This document shows, one piece after another, positions 8,620-16,544 of a stretch of 43,726 bases of DNA. The number at the start of each line of letters is the position of its first letter. Position 1 is the first letter of the stretch. Source of the stretch: Akkermansia muciniphila (GTDB taxonomy: Bacteria; Verrucomicrobiota; Verrucomicrobiia; Chthoniobacterales; Chthoniobacteraceae); contig CAMCYN010000006.1 in the NCBI GenBank assembly GCA_945883955.1, positions 1 through 43,726 on the forward strand, in the 5' to 3' direction. The notes beneath the pieces were generated by a model, which was not told where the DNA came from, made no database searches, and worked only from the letters and a program-made list of their open reading frames with translations. The position numbers and the translations under genes were made by a program.

Positions 8620-9258
8620 TTAGGGAACCCTGGATGATGGCACAGGTAGTACGATTTCAAAGGGCTGATCCTCCGCCCTTCGCCAAAGCTTCATTCGCAC
8701 CAAAGCCGGCCGAGCGTTGGAATCCTCCCACCGATCCACCCAAACAGCCAGGGCCGGATGAAAATACCGGAACTCCAAAGCCGCCACTTCCGACATCAAC
8801 GGAATCCATTCGTAATGATTGTCGGGCTCTTTGGTGGAACGCCGCCGGATTCCCAGATCCTGTTTGCGGGAAGTGGCCGTCGAGGGCTGCAGGGTTAAGG
8901 TGAGCGCATAATCGTCTTCGGGAGCCGCCGAGGTCAGCAATGCCATTCCTGGTCGGGTAATCCATTGCAGTTCATCGGCAGGAGCCATCCCGACAAGGTG
9001 CGGCACACCGCGCAAAGCGTCCACCTGCTTGGCCGGCACGCCCGCAAGCACCGCCGCCACGTAGCGCACAAGCCCCTCATTCATAGATGCTTCAACCTGA
9101 CTCTCCCGGGACACCTGCAAGGCCTGCAACTGCGTTCCCACGAGCCGGAACATCGTAAAGAGAAGCAACCCGAGCACCCCCACGCCCACCATCACTTCCA
9201 AAAGTGTGAAGCCGCCGGATCCAACCCGGCTCGCTCTAAATTCCAGTCGGGTATGCAT
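8620..9258 (-). CDS. GspJ-like minor pseudopilin
   Basis: This 212-residue protein has a type IV prepilin signal: a basic leader, the cleavage site GG/FTLLE with Glu at position 5, and the hydrophobic helix VMVGVGVLGLLLFTMFRLV. The C-terminal part is a beta-rich pseudopilin domain (LEFRYFHPALAVWVDRWED, MKLWRRAEDQPFEI). Its size and its place between the GspI- and GspK-like genes fit GspJ. The start chosen (MHTRLEFRAS) lies 22 bases inside the upstream gene; a start 36 bases further up is possible. It needs processing by a prepilin peptidase, not encoded here. Confidence 0.75.
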   Translation of the reverse strand: MHTRLEFRASRVGSGGFTLLEVMVGVGVLGLLLFTMFRLVGTQLQALQVSRESQVEASMNEGLVRYVAAVLAGVPAKQVDALRGVPHLVGMAPADELQWITRPGMALLTSAAPEDDYALTLTLQPSTATSRKQDLGIRRRSTKEPDNHYEWIPLMSEVAALEFRYFHPALAVWVDRWEDSNARPALVRMKLWRRAEDQPFEIVLPVPSSRVP

Positions 9259-9682
9259 AAAACCTAAGTTGTTTGGAGGCCCTCGAATTTCCATTGGCCC
9301 AACTCACCTCCAACGTCACGTCCAGCATTCCCTCGACTTTTGCTTTCGTACGCTGATCCAGCAATTCCATAGGAACCACCAACTGGCGCATCCGCATCCC
9401 GGTAAACTCTCCCTTCAAATCGACCCCGGTCGGATTGTCAGCATAAGGCAGCGAGCCGGCTTCAAGTTCACGCATCCAGTTCACCAGAGCCCGCTGCGCC
9501 CGCCCATCCTCGCGTTGCATCACTCCAGCCTGCAATCCCGCCTCCACACACCGCGCCAATGACAGCACGGCCATCACAAAGATGGCCGTGGCCACCATCG
9601 CTTCCAGCAGGATAAATCCCGCCTTCTTCCGTTGGGGCCGAGCTCGGCTGAGTTTGGGCAAGAACAGCTTCACGTTTATCAC
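9236..9682 (-). CDS. GspI-like minor pseudopilin (GTG start)
   Basis: This 148-residue prepilin-like protein has a basic leader (PQRKKAG), the cleavage site G/FILLE with Glu at position 5, and the helix AMVATAIFVMAVLSLARCV. The C-terminal domain is short, with MLDVTLEVSWAN and LRFYAYP, as in GspI. The start is taken as GTG at 9682 because GTGA joins it to the stop of the GspH-like gene, the overlap pattern used throughout this operon. The open frame upstream (42 codons) lies over the other gene and is not pilin-like. A second GTG nine bases downstream is possible. Confidence 0.7.
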   Translation of the reverse strand: MINVKLFLPKLSRARPQRKKAGFILLEAMVATAIFVMAVLSLARCVEAGLQAGVMQREDGRAQRALVNWMRELEAGSLPYADNPTGVDLKGEFTGMRMRQLVVPMELLDQRTKAKVEGMLDVTLEVSWANGNSRASKQLRFYAYPTGI

Positions 9683-10167
9683 TTGGGACGCATGATAATC
9701 ACATCCGGATCCGGAACCAACGCGCCAAACCGCAACTCCCAAATCCCACCCGCCCCCGCGTACGCGACTTCGACCGGTTCGCGGATTCCACTGGGCCAAA
9801 AACTCCACTCCGCCGAAGGCTTGTCCATTCGCGCCGCCACTCGACGCAATTCGACAACCTCATCCTTGCGAAATTCAAACACCAGCGCCGGAACTTCATT
9901 GGGATCGTTTGCATCCCCTACCGACATACCAATCCCTTCCTTGAACCACCGGACACGCACCTCCTGCCGGCTCTCTTTTGCAAGAGCTGCGGCCTGGCGT
10001 ACTACAGCTTCAAAGTCCCCCATCCGGTCACGCAACCGTTGTTCGGCGAAAAGCCCACTCATACTCGGCATAGCCAGCCCGAGCATCAGCAGTCCAATCA
10101 TGACGGCCATTGATATTTCCAACAGCGTAAAACCGCTCCGCGCGGCTCTCAAAACAGACCGCCTCAT
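9679..10167 (-). CDS. GspH-like minor pseudopilin
   Basis: This 162-residue prepilin-like protein has a short basic leader, the cleavage site SG/FTLLE and the helix ISMAVMIGLLMLGLAMPS. A GspH-type region follows (QRLRDRMGDFEAVVRQAAAL, then QEVRVRWFKEG), and the beta-sheet ends IWELRFGALVP. It is the first pseudopilin of the operon. Its ATG overlaps the stop of the Cys-cluster gene (ATGA) and its stop overlaps the GTG of the next gene. A major pseudopilin (GspG), ATPase, platform protein and secretin are not in this window, so they must lie elsewhere if the system works. Confidence 0.75.
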   Translation of the reverse strand: MRRSVLRAARSGFTLLEISMAVMIGLLMLGLAMPSMSGLFAEQRLRDRMGDFEAVVRQAAALAKESRQEVRVRWFKEGIGMSVGDANDPNEVPALVFEFRKDEVVELRRVAARMDKPSAEWSFWPSGIREPVEVAYAGAGGIWELRFGALVPDPDVIIMRPK

Positions 10168-10523
10168 ACGCCAGAGTCCTCCGACACCGATTCAACCACC
10201 CGTAAATGCGGCACCGCTTCACACACCTCTCGCCAGCCCGGAAAATTCCAGGTGTTTGGAAACCCTTGGCACTGGATTGGTTTGGCTTCCTGAACCCGAC
10301 AATCCCGTCCGTCTAAAAAGATACATTCGCCGTTGCCCCTGTTTTTCAAGGAAAGTCCGTCCTTCTGCGGACGCACCTCGGCGTACTCTTGAATGAACTG
10401 CCACTCGTCCAATCCTAAAAGCGCCGCCATCGCCCGGATTTCGCCGTCGCCGATCTTCACCAACCCGGGCCAGCGGCAACAAGCCGTGCATCTTTGACAC
10501 TGGTAATGAATTTGAAATGGCAT
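10164..10523 (-). CDS. YkgJ-family Cys-cluster protein
   Basis: This 119-residue protein has the CxxCxxCC cluster of the YkgJ family near its start (C9, C12, C15, C16 in CQRCTACCRWPG), then GECIFLDGRDCRV and PIQCQGFP with further cysteines. The family is described as a zinc- or iron-binding (probably Fe-S) cluster protein of unknown biochemical role. The ATG giving MPFQIHYQC is preferred over a TTG 33 bases upstream. It opens the pseudopilin operon and overlaps the next start by ATGA. The link between the two functions is not obvious; it may just share the promoter. Confidence 0.85.
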   Translation of the reverse strand: MPFQIHYQCQRCTACCRWPGLVKIGDGEIRAMAALLGLDEWQFIQEYAEVRPQKDGLSLKNRGNGECIFLDGRDCRVQEAKPIQCQGFPNTWNFPGWREVCEAVPHLRVVESVSEDSGV

Positions 10524-10848
10524 GGGGGTGGATACCGGTTGGACAACACCAACCAAAATACGCTCGCTACGAACTCCGAGCCCAAGAAATAGACTCGGTA
10601 TTGGATTTTAAGCAACCAACCCGATTCGCTTCGAGCCTCGCAGGCCCGAGGTTTTAGCCCGGCCCGAATTGTGCAATTTTGTACGCGATCCCCAAACGAA
10701 CGACTTTCTCCCCCCCCTATGCTACGGGAACCCTGACAAAAACGTCCGCCCCATTCTTCTTAGTCACTTTATTACTACTCCCCCCGCTCTCCCTGACCCC
10801 GCTCCGCTTGACTTCACGTCCTCCGATCAGTTCACCTCTTCCCCCGCC
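10524..10848. other. Divergent intergenic region
   Basis: This 325-base region lies between the pseudopilin operon (minus) and the cytochrome/FGE-like gene (plus) and must contain both promoters. An open frame runs from 10669 into the plus-strand gene, but its 60 codons are Pro-rich and precede a good signal peptide, so they are probably untranslated leader. No clear promoter box or riboswitch was recognised. Confidence 0.5.
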
Positions 10849-12258
10849 ATGAAACTCACGTCCCCTCTCACTACTCTGGTCACCATGACCCTCTCCGGAG
10901 CAGCACTGCCCTTAAGTGCCGCCGTAGATTTTGTTAAGGATATCCAGCCCGTACTGGAACTCCACTGCGTGTCCTGCCACCGGGAAGGGAAAGGTAATTC
11001 TAAAGGCGGTCTGCGCCTCGACACCCAGGAGCAGGCTACTACCAGTGGCGACAGTGGCCCCGGAGTGGTTGCCGGAAAACCCGACAAGAGTCCCGTCTAC
11101 ACATCCATGATCCTTCCTGCCGACGACGACGACATCATGCCGCCGAAAAAGAAAGGTCCGCCGCTCCCGAAGGAAACCACGGACTTGGTCAAAAAATGGA
11201 TCGAAGAAGGAGCGATATGGCCGGCGGGAGTGAAGCTTATTTCCCGAAAGAAAGAGGAGGCTCCGAAAAAGGACGAAAGCGTCGTCGTGAAGGAAATTCA
11301 CGAACGTATCGTCGCAACAACTCCCGCGACCAACGAAAAGGAAATGAAGGCTTACGCCTCGGTGATTCCAGGCACTGAAGTGAGCTTTGAAATGCTCCCC
11401 ATTCCCGGCGGCAAATTTAAGATGGGCAGCCCGGCCTCCGAAGAAGGACGCAAGGATGACGAAGGCCCCCAGCGCCAGGTCGAAATCGCCCCGTTCTGGA
11501 TGGGTAAATGTGAAGTTACCTGGAACGAGTTCGAATTGTTCATGTATCCCACCGAAGAAAAACGGATCAGGGAAACACACAAGGTAGACCCAAAACTCAA
11601 CGAACTCACCGACGCATCCACGCGCCCTACACAACCTTACGTTGAGATGAGTTTTGGCATGGGCAAAGACGGCTTCCCCGCCATCTCCATGACTCAACAC
11701 GCCGCCAGCAAATACTGCGAGTGGCTCAGCGCCAAAACCGGCCAGTTCTACCGCCTTCCCACCGAAGCCGAATGGGAATACGCCGCCCGCGCCGGTACCG
11801 AAACGGCCTACTTCTGGGGCGATGACGCCTCCAAAATGGACGAGTACAGCTGGTGGGCAAACAACAGCGACGGCAAGTACCAGAAAGTCGGCAAAAAGAA
11901 GCCCAATCCGTGGGGCCTCTGCGACATCCTGGGCAACGTAATCGAGTGGACCCTCGACGGCTATGACGCCAACGCTTACGACTCCGCTCCGGCCAGCAAT
12001 CCGTGGAACAAAGCCACCAAATCCTATCCGCACTCCGCCCGCGGTGGTGCTTGGGACGACGATTCCGCAGACAAGCTTCGGGCAGCCGCCCGGCGCTTCT
12101 CGGATCCGGATTGGAAAATTCAGGATCCCCAGTTCCCAAAGAGCGTCTGGTATCACACCGACGCCCAGTTCCTTGGCTTCCGCATTGTGCGTCCTCTGAC
12201 CACTCCCTCTGCGGAAGAAATGGAAAAGTATTGGAATAGCGGCGTCGAAAAGGACTAA
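10849..12258 (+). CDS. Secreted planctomycete-type cytochrome c fused to FGE-like domain
   Basis: This 469-residue protein has a signal peptide (about 1-25, ending LPLSAA). A planctomycete-type cytochrome c domain follows (about 27-120), with haem site C40-V-S-C43-H44, the segment KGGLRLDT and the axial-ligand-type motif IMPPKKKGPPL. A charged linker leads to a formylglycine-generating-enzyme/SUMF1-like domain (about 180-460), with IPGGKFKMGS, MGKCEVTWNEF, RLPTEAEWEYAARAG and GLCDILGNVIEWTLD. The final segment reads ARGGAWDDDSADKLRAAARR. The cysteines used for catalysis by true FGEs are absent there, so sulfatase activation is unlikely; a binding or other role in the periplasm fits better. 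No sulfatase gene is nearby. A hairpin terminator follows. Confidence 0.85.
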   Translation: MKLTSPLTTLVTMTLSGAALPLSAAVDFVKDIQPVLELHCVSCHREGKGNSKGGLRLDTQEQATTSGDSGPGVVAGKPDKSPVYTSMILPADDDDIMPPKKKGPPLPKETTDLVKKWIEEGAIWPAGVKLISRKKEEAPKKDESVVVKEIHERIVATTPATNEKEMKAYASVIPGTEVSFEMLPIPGGKFKMGSPASEEGRKDDEGPQRQVEIAPFWMGKCEVTWNEFELFMYPTEEKRIRETHKVDPKLNELTDASTRPTQPYVEMSFGMGKDGFPAISMTQHAASKYCEWLSAKTGQFYRLPTEAEWEYAARAGTETAYFWGDDASKMDEYSWWANNSDGKYQKVGKKKPNPWGLCDILGNVIEWTLDGYDANAYDSAPASNPWNKATKSYPHSARGGAWDDDSADKLRAAARRFSDPDWKIQDPQFPKSVWYHTDAQFLGFRIVRPLTTPSAEEMEKYWNSGVEKD

Positions 12259-12278
12259 CCCTCCTTGGCTCCCAAACC

Positions 12279-12311
12279 AAACGCCGTGCTCCCACCAGAG
12301 ACACGGCGTTT
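12279..12311 (+). terminator. Rho-independent terminator after the cytochrome/FGE-like gene
   Basis: A perfect 10-base stem, AAACGCCGTG (12279-12288) with CACGGCGTTT (12302-12311), encloses a 13-base loop and is followed by a short T stretch. It lies 20 bases after the stop codon. It separates this gene from tolB and should work mainly on the plus strand. Confidence 0.8.
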
Positions 12312-12424
12312 TGGCTTTCCGGACACTGCGCCGTTTATTGGACAGCAGACCAAACGGCTTGGTAATAGGCGGCAGTCCAGCTAACTTTCCGAACTCTTTC
12401 GCAACACTCAGCCAGCTCAAGTTT

Positions 12425-13630
12425 ATGCACACGCAACACTCAGGAACCAGCACTTCACCCCGGTTATTCTCGAACCCATGGAAGGCCTCCGGCCTGCTGG
12501 CCCTTACCCTGACATCCTTGGCTCCGTCGCCCTGCTTTGCTCAAGAGGCTCCAACGATCACCATTACCAAAAGCGACAAAATCGCCATCGGCCTCAACGC
12601 CTTCTCTGGTCCCGAAGGCGCGGCCCTCGCCCAAATCGTCCAGCGCGACCTCCAGGTTTCCGGAGCCTTCACCGTGGGCGGTCCCAATTCCGGCAACTTC
12701 CAAGTCTCGGCGACGAGTTCCGGAAGCAATCTGAAGGGCTCGCTTTCCGAACGCAGCGGCAAATCGCTCCTTGAGCGCTCCTATTCCGGTTCCGCACGCG
12801 CCCAGGCCCACGCCTTCGCCAACGACATCGTCGAAACGCTCACAGGCAACAAAGGCATCGCCGGCACACGGATCGCGTTCGTGGCCACGCAAACGGGCCA
12901 GAAAGAAATCTACATGGTCGATGTCGACGGCTCGAACCTCACCCAATTGACCAAGGATCACTCAATCAGCGTGGCGCCCGCTCTCGCCCCAGACGGCCGC
13001 AAACTCGCCTACACCGGTTATCAGAGCGGTTACGCCGATGTTTATGAAATCGATCTGGCTTCCGGATCCCGTCGGCGAATCATGAAGTATCCCGGCACGA
13101 ACTCCGGCGCCTCTTACTCTCCCGATGGCAATCGATTTGCCGTCACCCTCAGCAAGGACGGGAATCCGGAATTGTATGTCACCAGCTCCAGCGGCGACTC
13201 CCCACGGCGCCTGACTTCCACACCCGGTGTCGAAAGTTCGCCAACCTGGTCACCGGACGGCCGCGAGATCATCTATTCCAGCGACACAGCGGGAAGCCCT
13301 TCGCTGTACAAAATTTCTGCGTCAGGCGGAAGCCCTCAGCAGATTCGTACCGGACAGAGCTATAATACCGAACCCAACTGGTCCCCGGACGGCAAACGAG
13401 TTGTCTTTAATTCCAGGGAAAGCGGCAGTTTCACGATCGCAATTTTAGACCTGACCAGCGGCCAGGTACGTCTCCTGGGTGAAGGTCAGGACCCAGTTTG
13501 GGGCGCCGACTCGCGCCATGTCGTCTACGCGCAAGGCGGCTCCCTGGTTCTCCTGGATATACAAACGCTCCAGAAATCTACCGTCGCAAGCGGCCTCGGC
13601 CGGATCTCGGAACCGACCTGGACCCGATAG
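12425..13630 (+). CDS. tolB: TolB-like periplasmic beta-propeller protein
   Basis: This 401-residue protein has a signal peptide ending CFAQEAP, an N-terminal alpha/beta domain (about 40-165: AIGLNAFSGPEG, QIVQRDLQVSGAF) and a six-bladed propeller. The WD40-like PD40 repeats read DGRKLAYTG, SPDGNRFAVTLS, SPTWSPDGREIIYSS and PNWSPDGKRVVFNS. In the Tol-Pal system TolB binds Pal and helps outer-membrane constriction. Here no tolQRA or pal lies next to it, so it may serve a Tol system encoded elsewhere. The ATG used gives a normal secretion signal; a longer open frame upstream overlaps the terminator and is rejected. Confidence 0.88.
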   Translation: MHTQHSGTSTSPRLFSNPWKASGLLALTLTSLAPSPCFAQEAPTITITKSDKIAIGLNAFSGPEGAALAQIVQRDLQVSGAFTVGGPNSGNFQVSATSSGSNLKGSLSERSGKSLLERSYSGSARAQAHAFANDIVETLTGNKGIAGTRIAFVATQTGQKEIYMVDVDGSNLTQLTKDHSISVAPALAPDGRKLAYTGYQSGYADVYEIDLASGSRRRIMKYPGTNSGASYSPDGNRFAVTLSKDGNPELYVTSSSGDSPRRLTSTPGVESSPTWSPDGREIIYSSDTAGSPSLYKISASGGSPQQIRTGQSYNTEPNWSPDGKRVVFNSRESGSFTIAILDLTSGQVRLLGEGQDPVWGADSRHVVYAQGGSLVLLDIQTLQKSTVASGLGRISEPTWTR

Positions 13631-13687
13631 TCTCCGCCCTTTTTTGCGAATGTTTTCGCCCGCGTCCTTGCCCAACCCCCACGCACT

Positions 13688-14632
13688 TTGACCACCTCCC
13701 CCAGTCTGCTACGGGAGGTGCGCCGCACAGCCCGTCTCGTTTACGCGCAAGACACCACAAAAGACCGAGTCCAACGGCTCAAATACATCATCCGCTGCCT
13801 GATCTTTGCGCGTCAGACCCGGGAATGGTTTGAGTTCCTTGAAAATCCAAAATTCGGGCACCTCCTCCAACGGCATCCTCGCGTCTACAGCAAGCTTCAG
13901 CGTCCCTACCTCAATCACACCTTCAGTTCGCGTCAAAAACTCGAGCTCCTCAAAAACCACTATCGTTTCGTTGCCGAAAACTTTTCGGACCACATGATCT
14001 CGAGCATCTGCACGGGAAGCGGATGGAGAATCGGCGGAGTGAATCTGGAAGGCGTCGGAGAATTTAATCTGTTCCTCCGCACAGGCTCTTTTGAAAAGGA
14101 GGGCGACTTCACCCTCACCCTGGTCGACGAGCAACGAAAGGAAGCCATCAACTCCATTACCTTTACCGTCACCCACTGGAATTCAGAACGGCGGGAACTC
14201 CTCATCGGTGGGCTTCAGGGACATCACTTCACCGACGAAAAGGCGCGGACCATCGAGATCACCCGGGGAATGTTTGGCCTGCGCCCAAAAGCCATGATGG
14301 TGTTTGCCGTCCAACAGTTCGCCACGCTTTGGAACATTACCTGTATCAGGGCGATCAGCAACGACATGCACATTTACCGCTCGCTCCAGAAAAGGCGCAC
14401 CGTCCACGCGGACTATGATGCGTTCTGGATCGAATGCGGTGGAGAAAAAGACACTCAGGGTTCGTTTATCCTCCCGATTGTTCCTCCGCTTAAAAATATC
14501 GCGGAGCTCAAGCCCAACAAACGAACCGTTTACCGCAAACGCTACGCAATGCTCGCAAAACTGGCCGACGAAATTAACGGCCGCCCGACAACGACCGCCA
14601 GCATCCAGTCCACGGCTGAGACCGCTGGATAA
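13688..14632 (+). CDS. DUF535 (VirK/YbjX-like) protein
   Basis: This 314-residue protein matches the VirK/YbjX (DUF535) pattern: HPRVYSKLQRPYLN and LLKNHYRFV early; EFNLFLRTG; SITFTVTHW; LIGGLQGHH; GMFGLRPKAMMVFAVQQFA; CIRAISNDMHIYRS; YDAFWIECGG; and the basic end KRTVYRKRYAMLAKLAD. Family members in enterobacteria are linked to virulence-factor or envelope-stress traits, but the biochemical role is unknown. The start is a TTG 57 bases after tolB; no ATG lies near the family start. It may be co-transcribed with tolB. The 17-base gap after it separates it from the convergent beta-propeller gene. Confidence 0.85.
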   Translation: MTTSPSLLREVRRTARLVYAQDTTKDRVQRLKYIIRCLIFARQTREWFEFLENPKFGHLLQRHPRVYSKLQRPYLNHTFSSRQKLELLKNHYRFVAENFSDHMISSICTGSGWRIGGVNLEGVGEFNLFLRTGSFEKEGDFTLTLVDEQRKEAINSITFTVTHWNSERRELLIGGLQGHHFTDEKARTIEITRGMFGLRPKAMMVFAVQQFATLWNITCIRAISNDMHIYRSLQKRRTVHADYDAFWIECGGEKDTQGSFILPIVPPLKNIAELKPNKRTVYRKRYAMLAKLADEINGRPTTTASIQSTAETAG

Positions 14633-14649
14633 GCGCTCCGTGGCCCACC

Positions 14650-15954
14650 TCAGAATCCGTAGCAGATAATCCGGGCGCCACTACCGTCACGCCCGCGCTC
14701 GTTCTGGCTGACGAAAAGTCTTCGCCCGGCCACCACAGGTATCGTCCAGGTTTCCGGCGCGTCGAAAAGCCGGACACGCTGCTCTACACTCGCGCCTTCC
14801 GCATTGACCTTGATCCGGCACAATTCGCCAAACTCGCCCAAGGCCAGGACTCCGCGATCGCCGAGATCCACAAGATTTCCTCTCCCAAACCGCCCCCCGA
14901 AATCGTCCCTCCATTTCTCCACTCCGGTTTTCGCATCCAGACAGACCAGTTCCGCTAACCTCGGATTCTGGCCGTCGAAGCCGAGGATAAAGCCATCCTT
15001 TTCGATCGGTGTCATAAACTGTGCCCCGAGCTTGGCGCTGCTCCAGACTTTCCGTAACGCCCCGTCCTCGAGAATTTCGCACAACACGCCTCCTGCACCG
15101 TACCCTTCCGTCACAAATACCTGCCGACCCGTCACCAAGGGTGATGAAGCATTTACCGATTCCGCAATGTGCGAGCGATGCGGAAACTCGCCAAGGATCT
15201 GGCCGTTTTCCGCATCAATACAAAGCAGGCCCCCCGTTGGAGGACGGCTCTCTCCACCGGTAAACAGAAGAATCAGTTTTCGCTCCTTCCCTCCCAATTG
15301 CACACGAGTGGGAATTGCCGAGGCGTATCCCGCACCCCATCCGTGAGCGGCTTCCCAAAGTACCTCGCCATTGCGCGCATCCAGAGCCACGACGCATCGA
15401 TTTTTTGCTCCACCGACTGGCACAATAATTCGCCCGTCCGAAACCAGCGGCGTGGATCCATGCCCAAAGAAGTTTTGCTTCATTGCAAACTCACTCGCGA
15501 GGTCCCGCTTCCATCGCAATGTACCGCTTTTCAAGTCCACGCAGTGCAACAGGCCGGTCACCCCGAATATGAAAACATTCCCACCATACACCACGGGACT
15601 GGTGCGCGGACCGTCGCTTGCCCCGTAACGGTCTCTATAGGGAGCCGAGTATCGATAATTCCAGAGCACCTCTCCAGACGCCTTGGCCAGACAATCGAGA
15701 ACCTCCTCCGCTTCAACCCGATGGAAAACGAGCACACTCTCTCCAACCACAGTCGGACAGGCCCATCCCTTGCCCTTTTTAAATTCCCATTCCGTCTTTA
15801 AACCCTCCTCCGGCCACAAACCCGCCACATCCACAGCCGCCGCCCTGCCGTTATAAAACGGACCAAGGAAGTGCGGCCAGTCGCCGGCAAATGCCGAGCA
15901 TTTTAGGGACGCTATTATCCCGAGAACCGAAGCATGTTGGATCAGGCGATGCAT
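14650..15954 (-). CDS. Secreted PQQ-type beta-propeller protein (operon end)
   Basis: This 434-residue protein has a signal peptide (about 1-23, SLKCSAFAGDWP) followed by the DWPHFLGP start motif common in these secreted propellers. Repeated blades carry the PQQ-like pattern, for example LDCLAKASGEVLWNY, LHCVDLKSGTLRWKRD, VALDARNGEVLWE, LLCIDAENGQILGE and LVCLDAKTGVEKWRD. I see no quinoprotein dehydrogenase catalytic signature (no vicinal Cys-Cys disulphide), so a binding or scaffold role is as likely as an enzyme. It is the last gene of the operon, 53 bases after the chorismate-lyase-like stop. A TTG 45 bases upstream is a poorer start. Confidence 0.85.
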   Translation of the reverse strand: MHRLIQHASVLGIIASLKCSAFAGDWPHFLGPFYNGRAAAVDVAGLWPEEGLKTEWEFKKGKGWACPTVVGESVLVFHRVEAEEVLDCLAKASGEVLWNYRYSAPYRDRYGASDGPRTSPVVYGGNVFIFGVTGLLHCVDLKSGTLRWKRDLASEFAMKQNFFGHGSTPLVSDGRIIVPVGGAKNRCVVALDARNGEVLWEAAHGWGAGYASAIPTRVQLGGKERKLILLFTGGESRPPTGGLLCIDAENGQILGEFPHRSHIAESVNASSPLVTGRQVFVTEGYGAGGVLCEILEDGALRKVWSSAKLGAQFMTPIEKDGFILGFDGQNPRLAELVCLDAKTGVEKWRDDFGGRFGRGNLVDLGDRGVLALGEFGELCRIKVNAEGASVEQRVRLFDAPETWTIPVVAGRRLFVSQNERGRDGSGARIICYGF

Positions 15955-16007
15955 CACTCCTTTGAGAACCCTTCGACAAAGGAGTGCAAGCGCCAACAAA
16001 TCCGGCC

Positions 16008-16544
16008 TCAGACGGGAGGCAACACCTCGACGATCCGGGCAATCAACGCTCCGTCATCGTGGCGCAAAATATTACATCGCCCGTACAGCAGGACGCCCAC
16101 ATTGGTTTCCAGAAGGCGGGCCAGACTTTCATCTGGCGACAACTGAAAAAACGCCTGCGGCTCGCTATGATAACGCACCTTATGAGCATTCAAGAGCCCC
16201 CCCAGGGGCACGGTGCCCTCTAAAATCTTCGCCCGAATTCCCGGCTCAAAGGCATCCAGAAATATCTCGATTGCACCATATTCAACCGCTCCACGGTCAC
16301 CTTGGCGGCGCAAAATCACTTCGCGGCAATACTCCTCAGTCTCAGAGCGCAGACTCTGAAGAACCTCCAAAATAACAGGCCCGTGATGAAAAGCTTCCAG
16401 CCGGGAGGTCATGTCCCCGGAATGCACCAAAAGGCTGCGGAAAGGCTCAGGGACCAGTTCTGAATCGATGGCTTCAAATGTGCCTGCAATTTCACCGTGG
16501 AGCCGGGCCAAAGGCTCTAACAATTCCCTGCGAACGGTGCTCAT
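16008..16544 (-). CDS. Chorismate lyase-like (UbiC/DUF98-type) protein
   Basis: This 178-residue protein has the skeleton of chorismate pyruvate-lyase. LLVHSGDMTSRLE matches the LLLEDSMTKRFE region of E. coli UbiC. YCREVILRR (R74) matches LREILL. VPLGGLL matches TPLGRYL. LYGRCNIL (R156) matches the WGRRSRL region, and ARIVEVLPP (E173) matches LTELFLP with its catalytic Glu. The remembered UbiC sequence is the basis of this comparison; no alignment was run. UbiC converts chorismate to 4-hydroxybenzoate and pyruvate. The ATG overlaps the radical SAM stop (ATGA). No ubiquinone genes are near, so the product probably feeds this operon's own pathway. A 3-hydroxybenzoate-forming variant cannot be excluded. 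Confidence 0.75.
   Translation of the reverse strand: MSTVRRELLEPLARLHGEIAGTFEAIDSELVPEPFRSLLVHSGDMTSRLEAFHHGPVILEVLQSLRSETEEYCREVILRRQGDRGAVEYGAIEIFLDAFEPGIRAKILEGTVPLGGLLNAHKVRYHSEPQAFFQLSPDESLARLLETNVGVLLYGRCNILRHDDGALIARIVEVLPPV

Noticed and set aside
9632-10396. A 254-codon open frame on the plus strand
   Set aside because: It runs across three overlapping minus-strand genes with prepilin and Cys-cluster motifs; its own translation is Ser/Pro/Arg-rich and domain-free.
10669-10848. N-terminal 60-residue extension of the cytochrome/FGE-like protein
   Set aside because: The extension is Pro-rich and would bury a good signal peptide that begins at the internal ATG.
10912-12453. A 513-codon open frame on the minus strand
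   Set aside because: It lies antisense to the cytochrome/FGE-like gene, whose motifs are unmistakable, and its own translation shows no domain.
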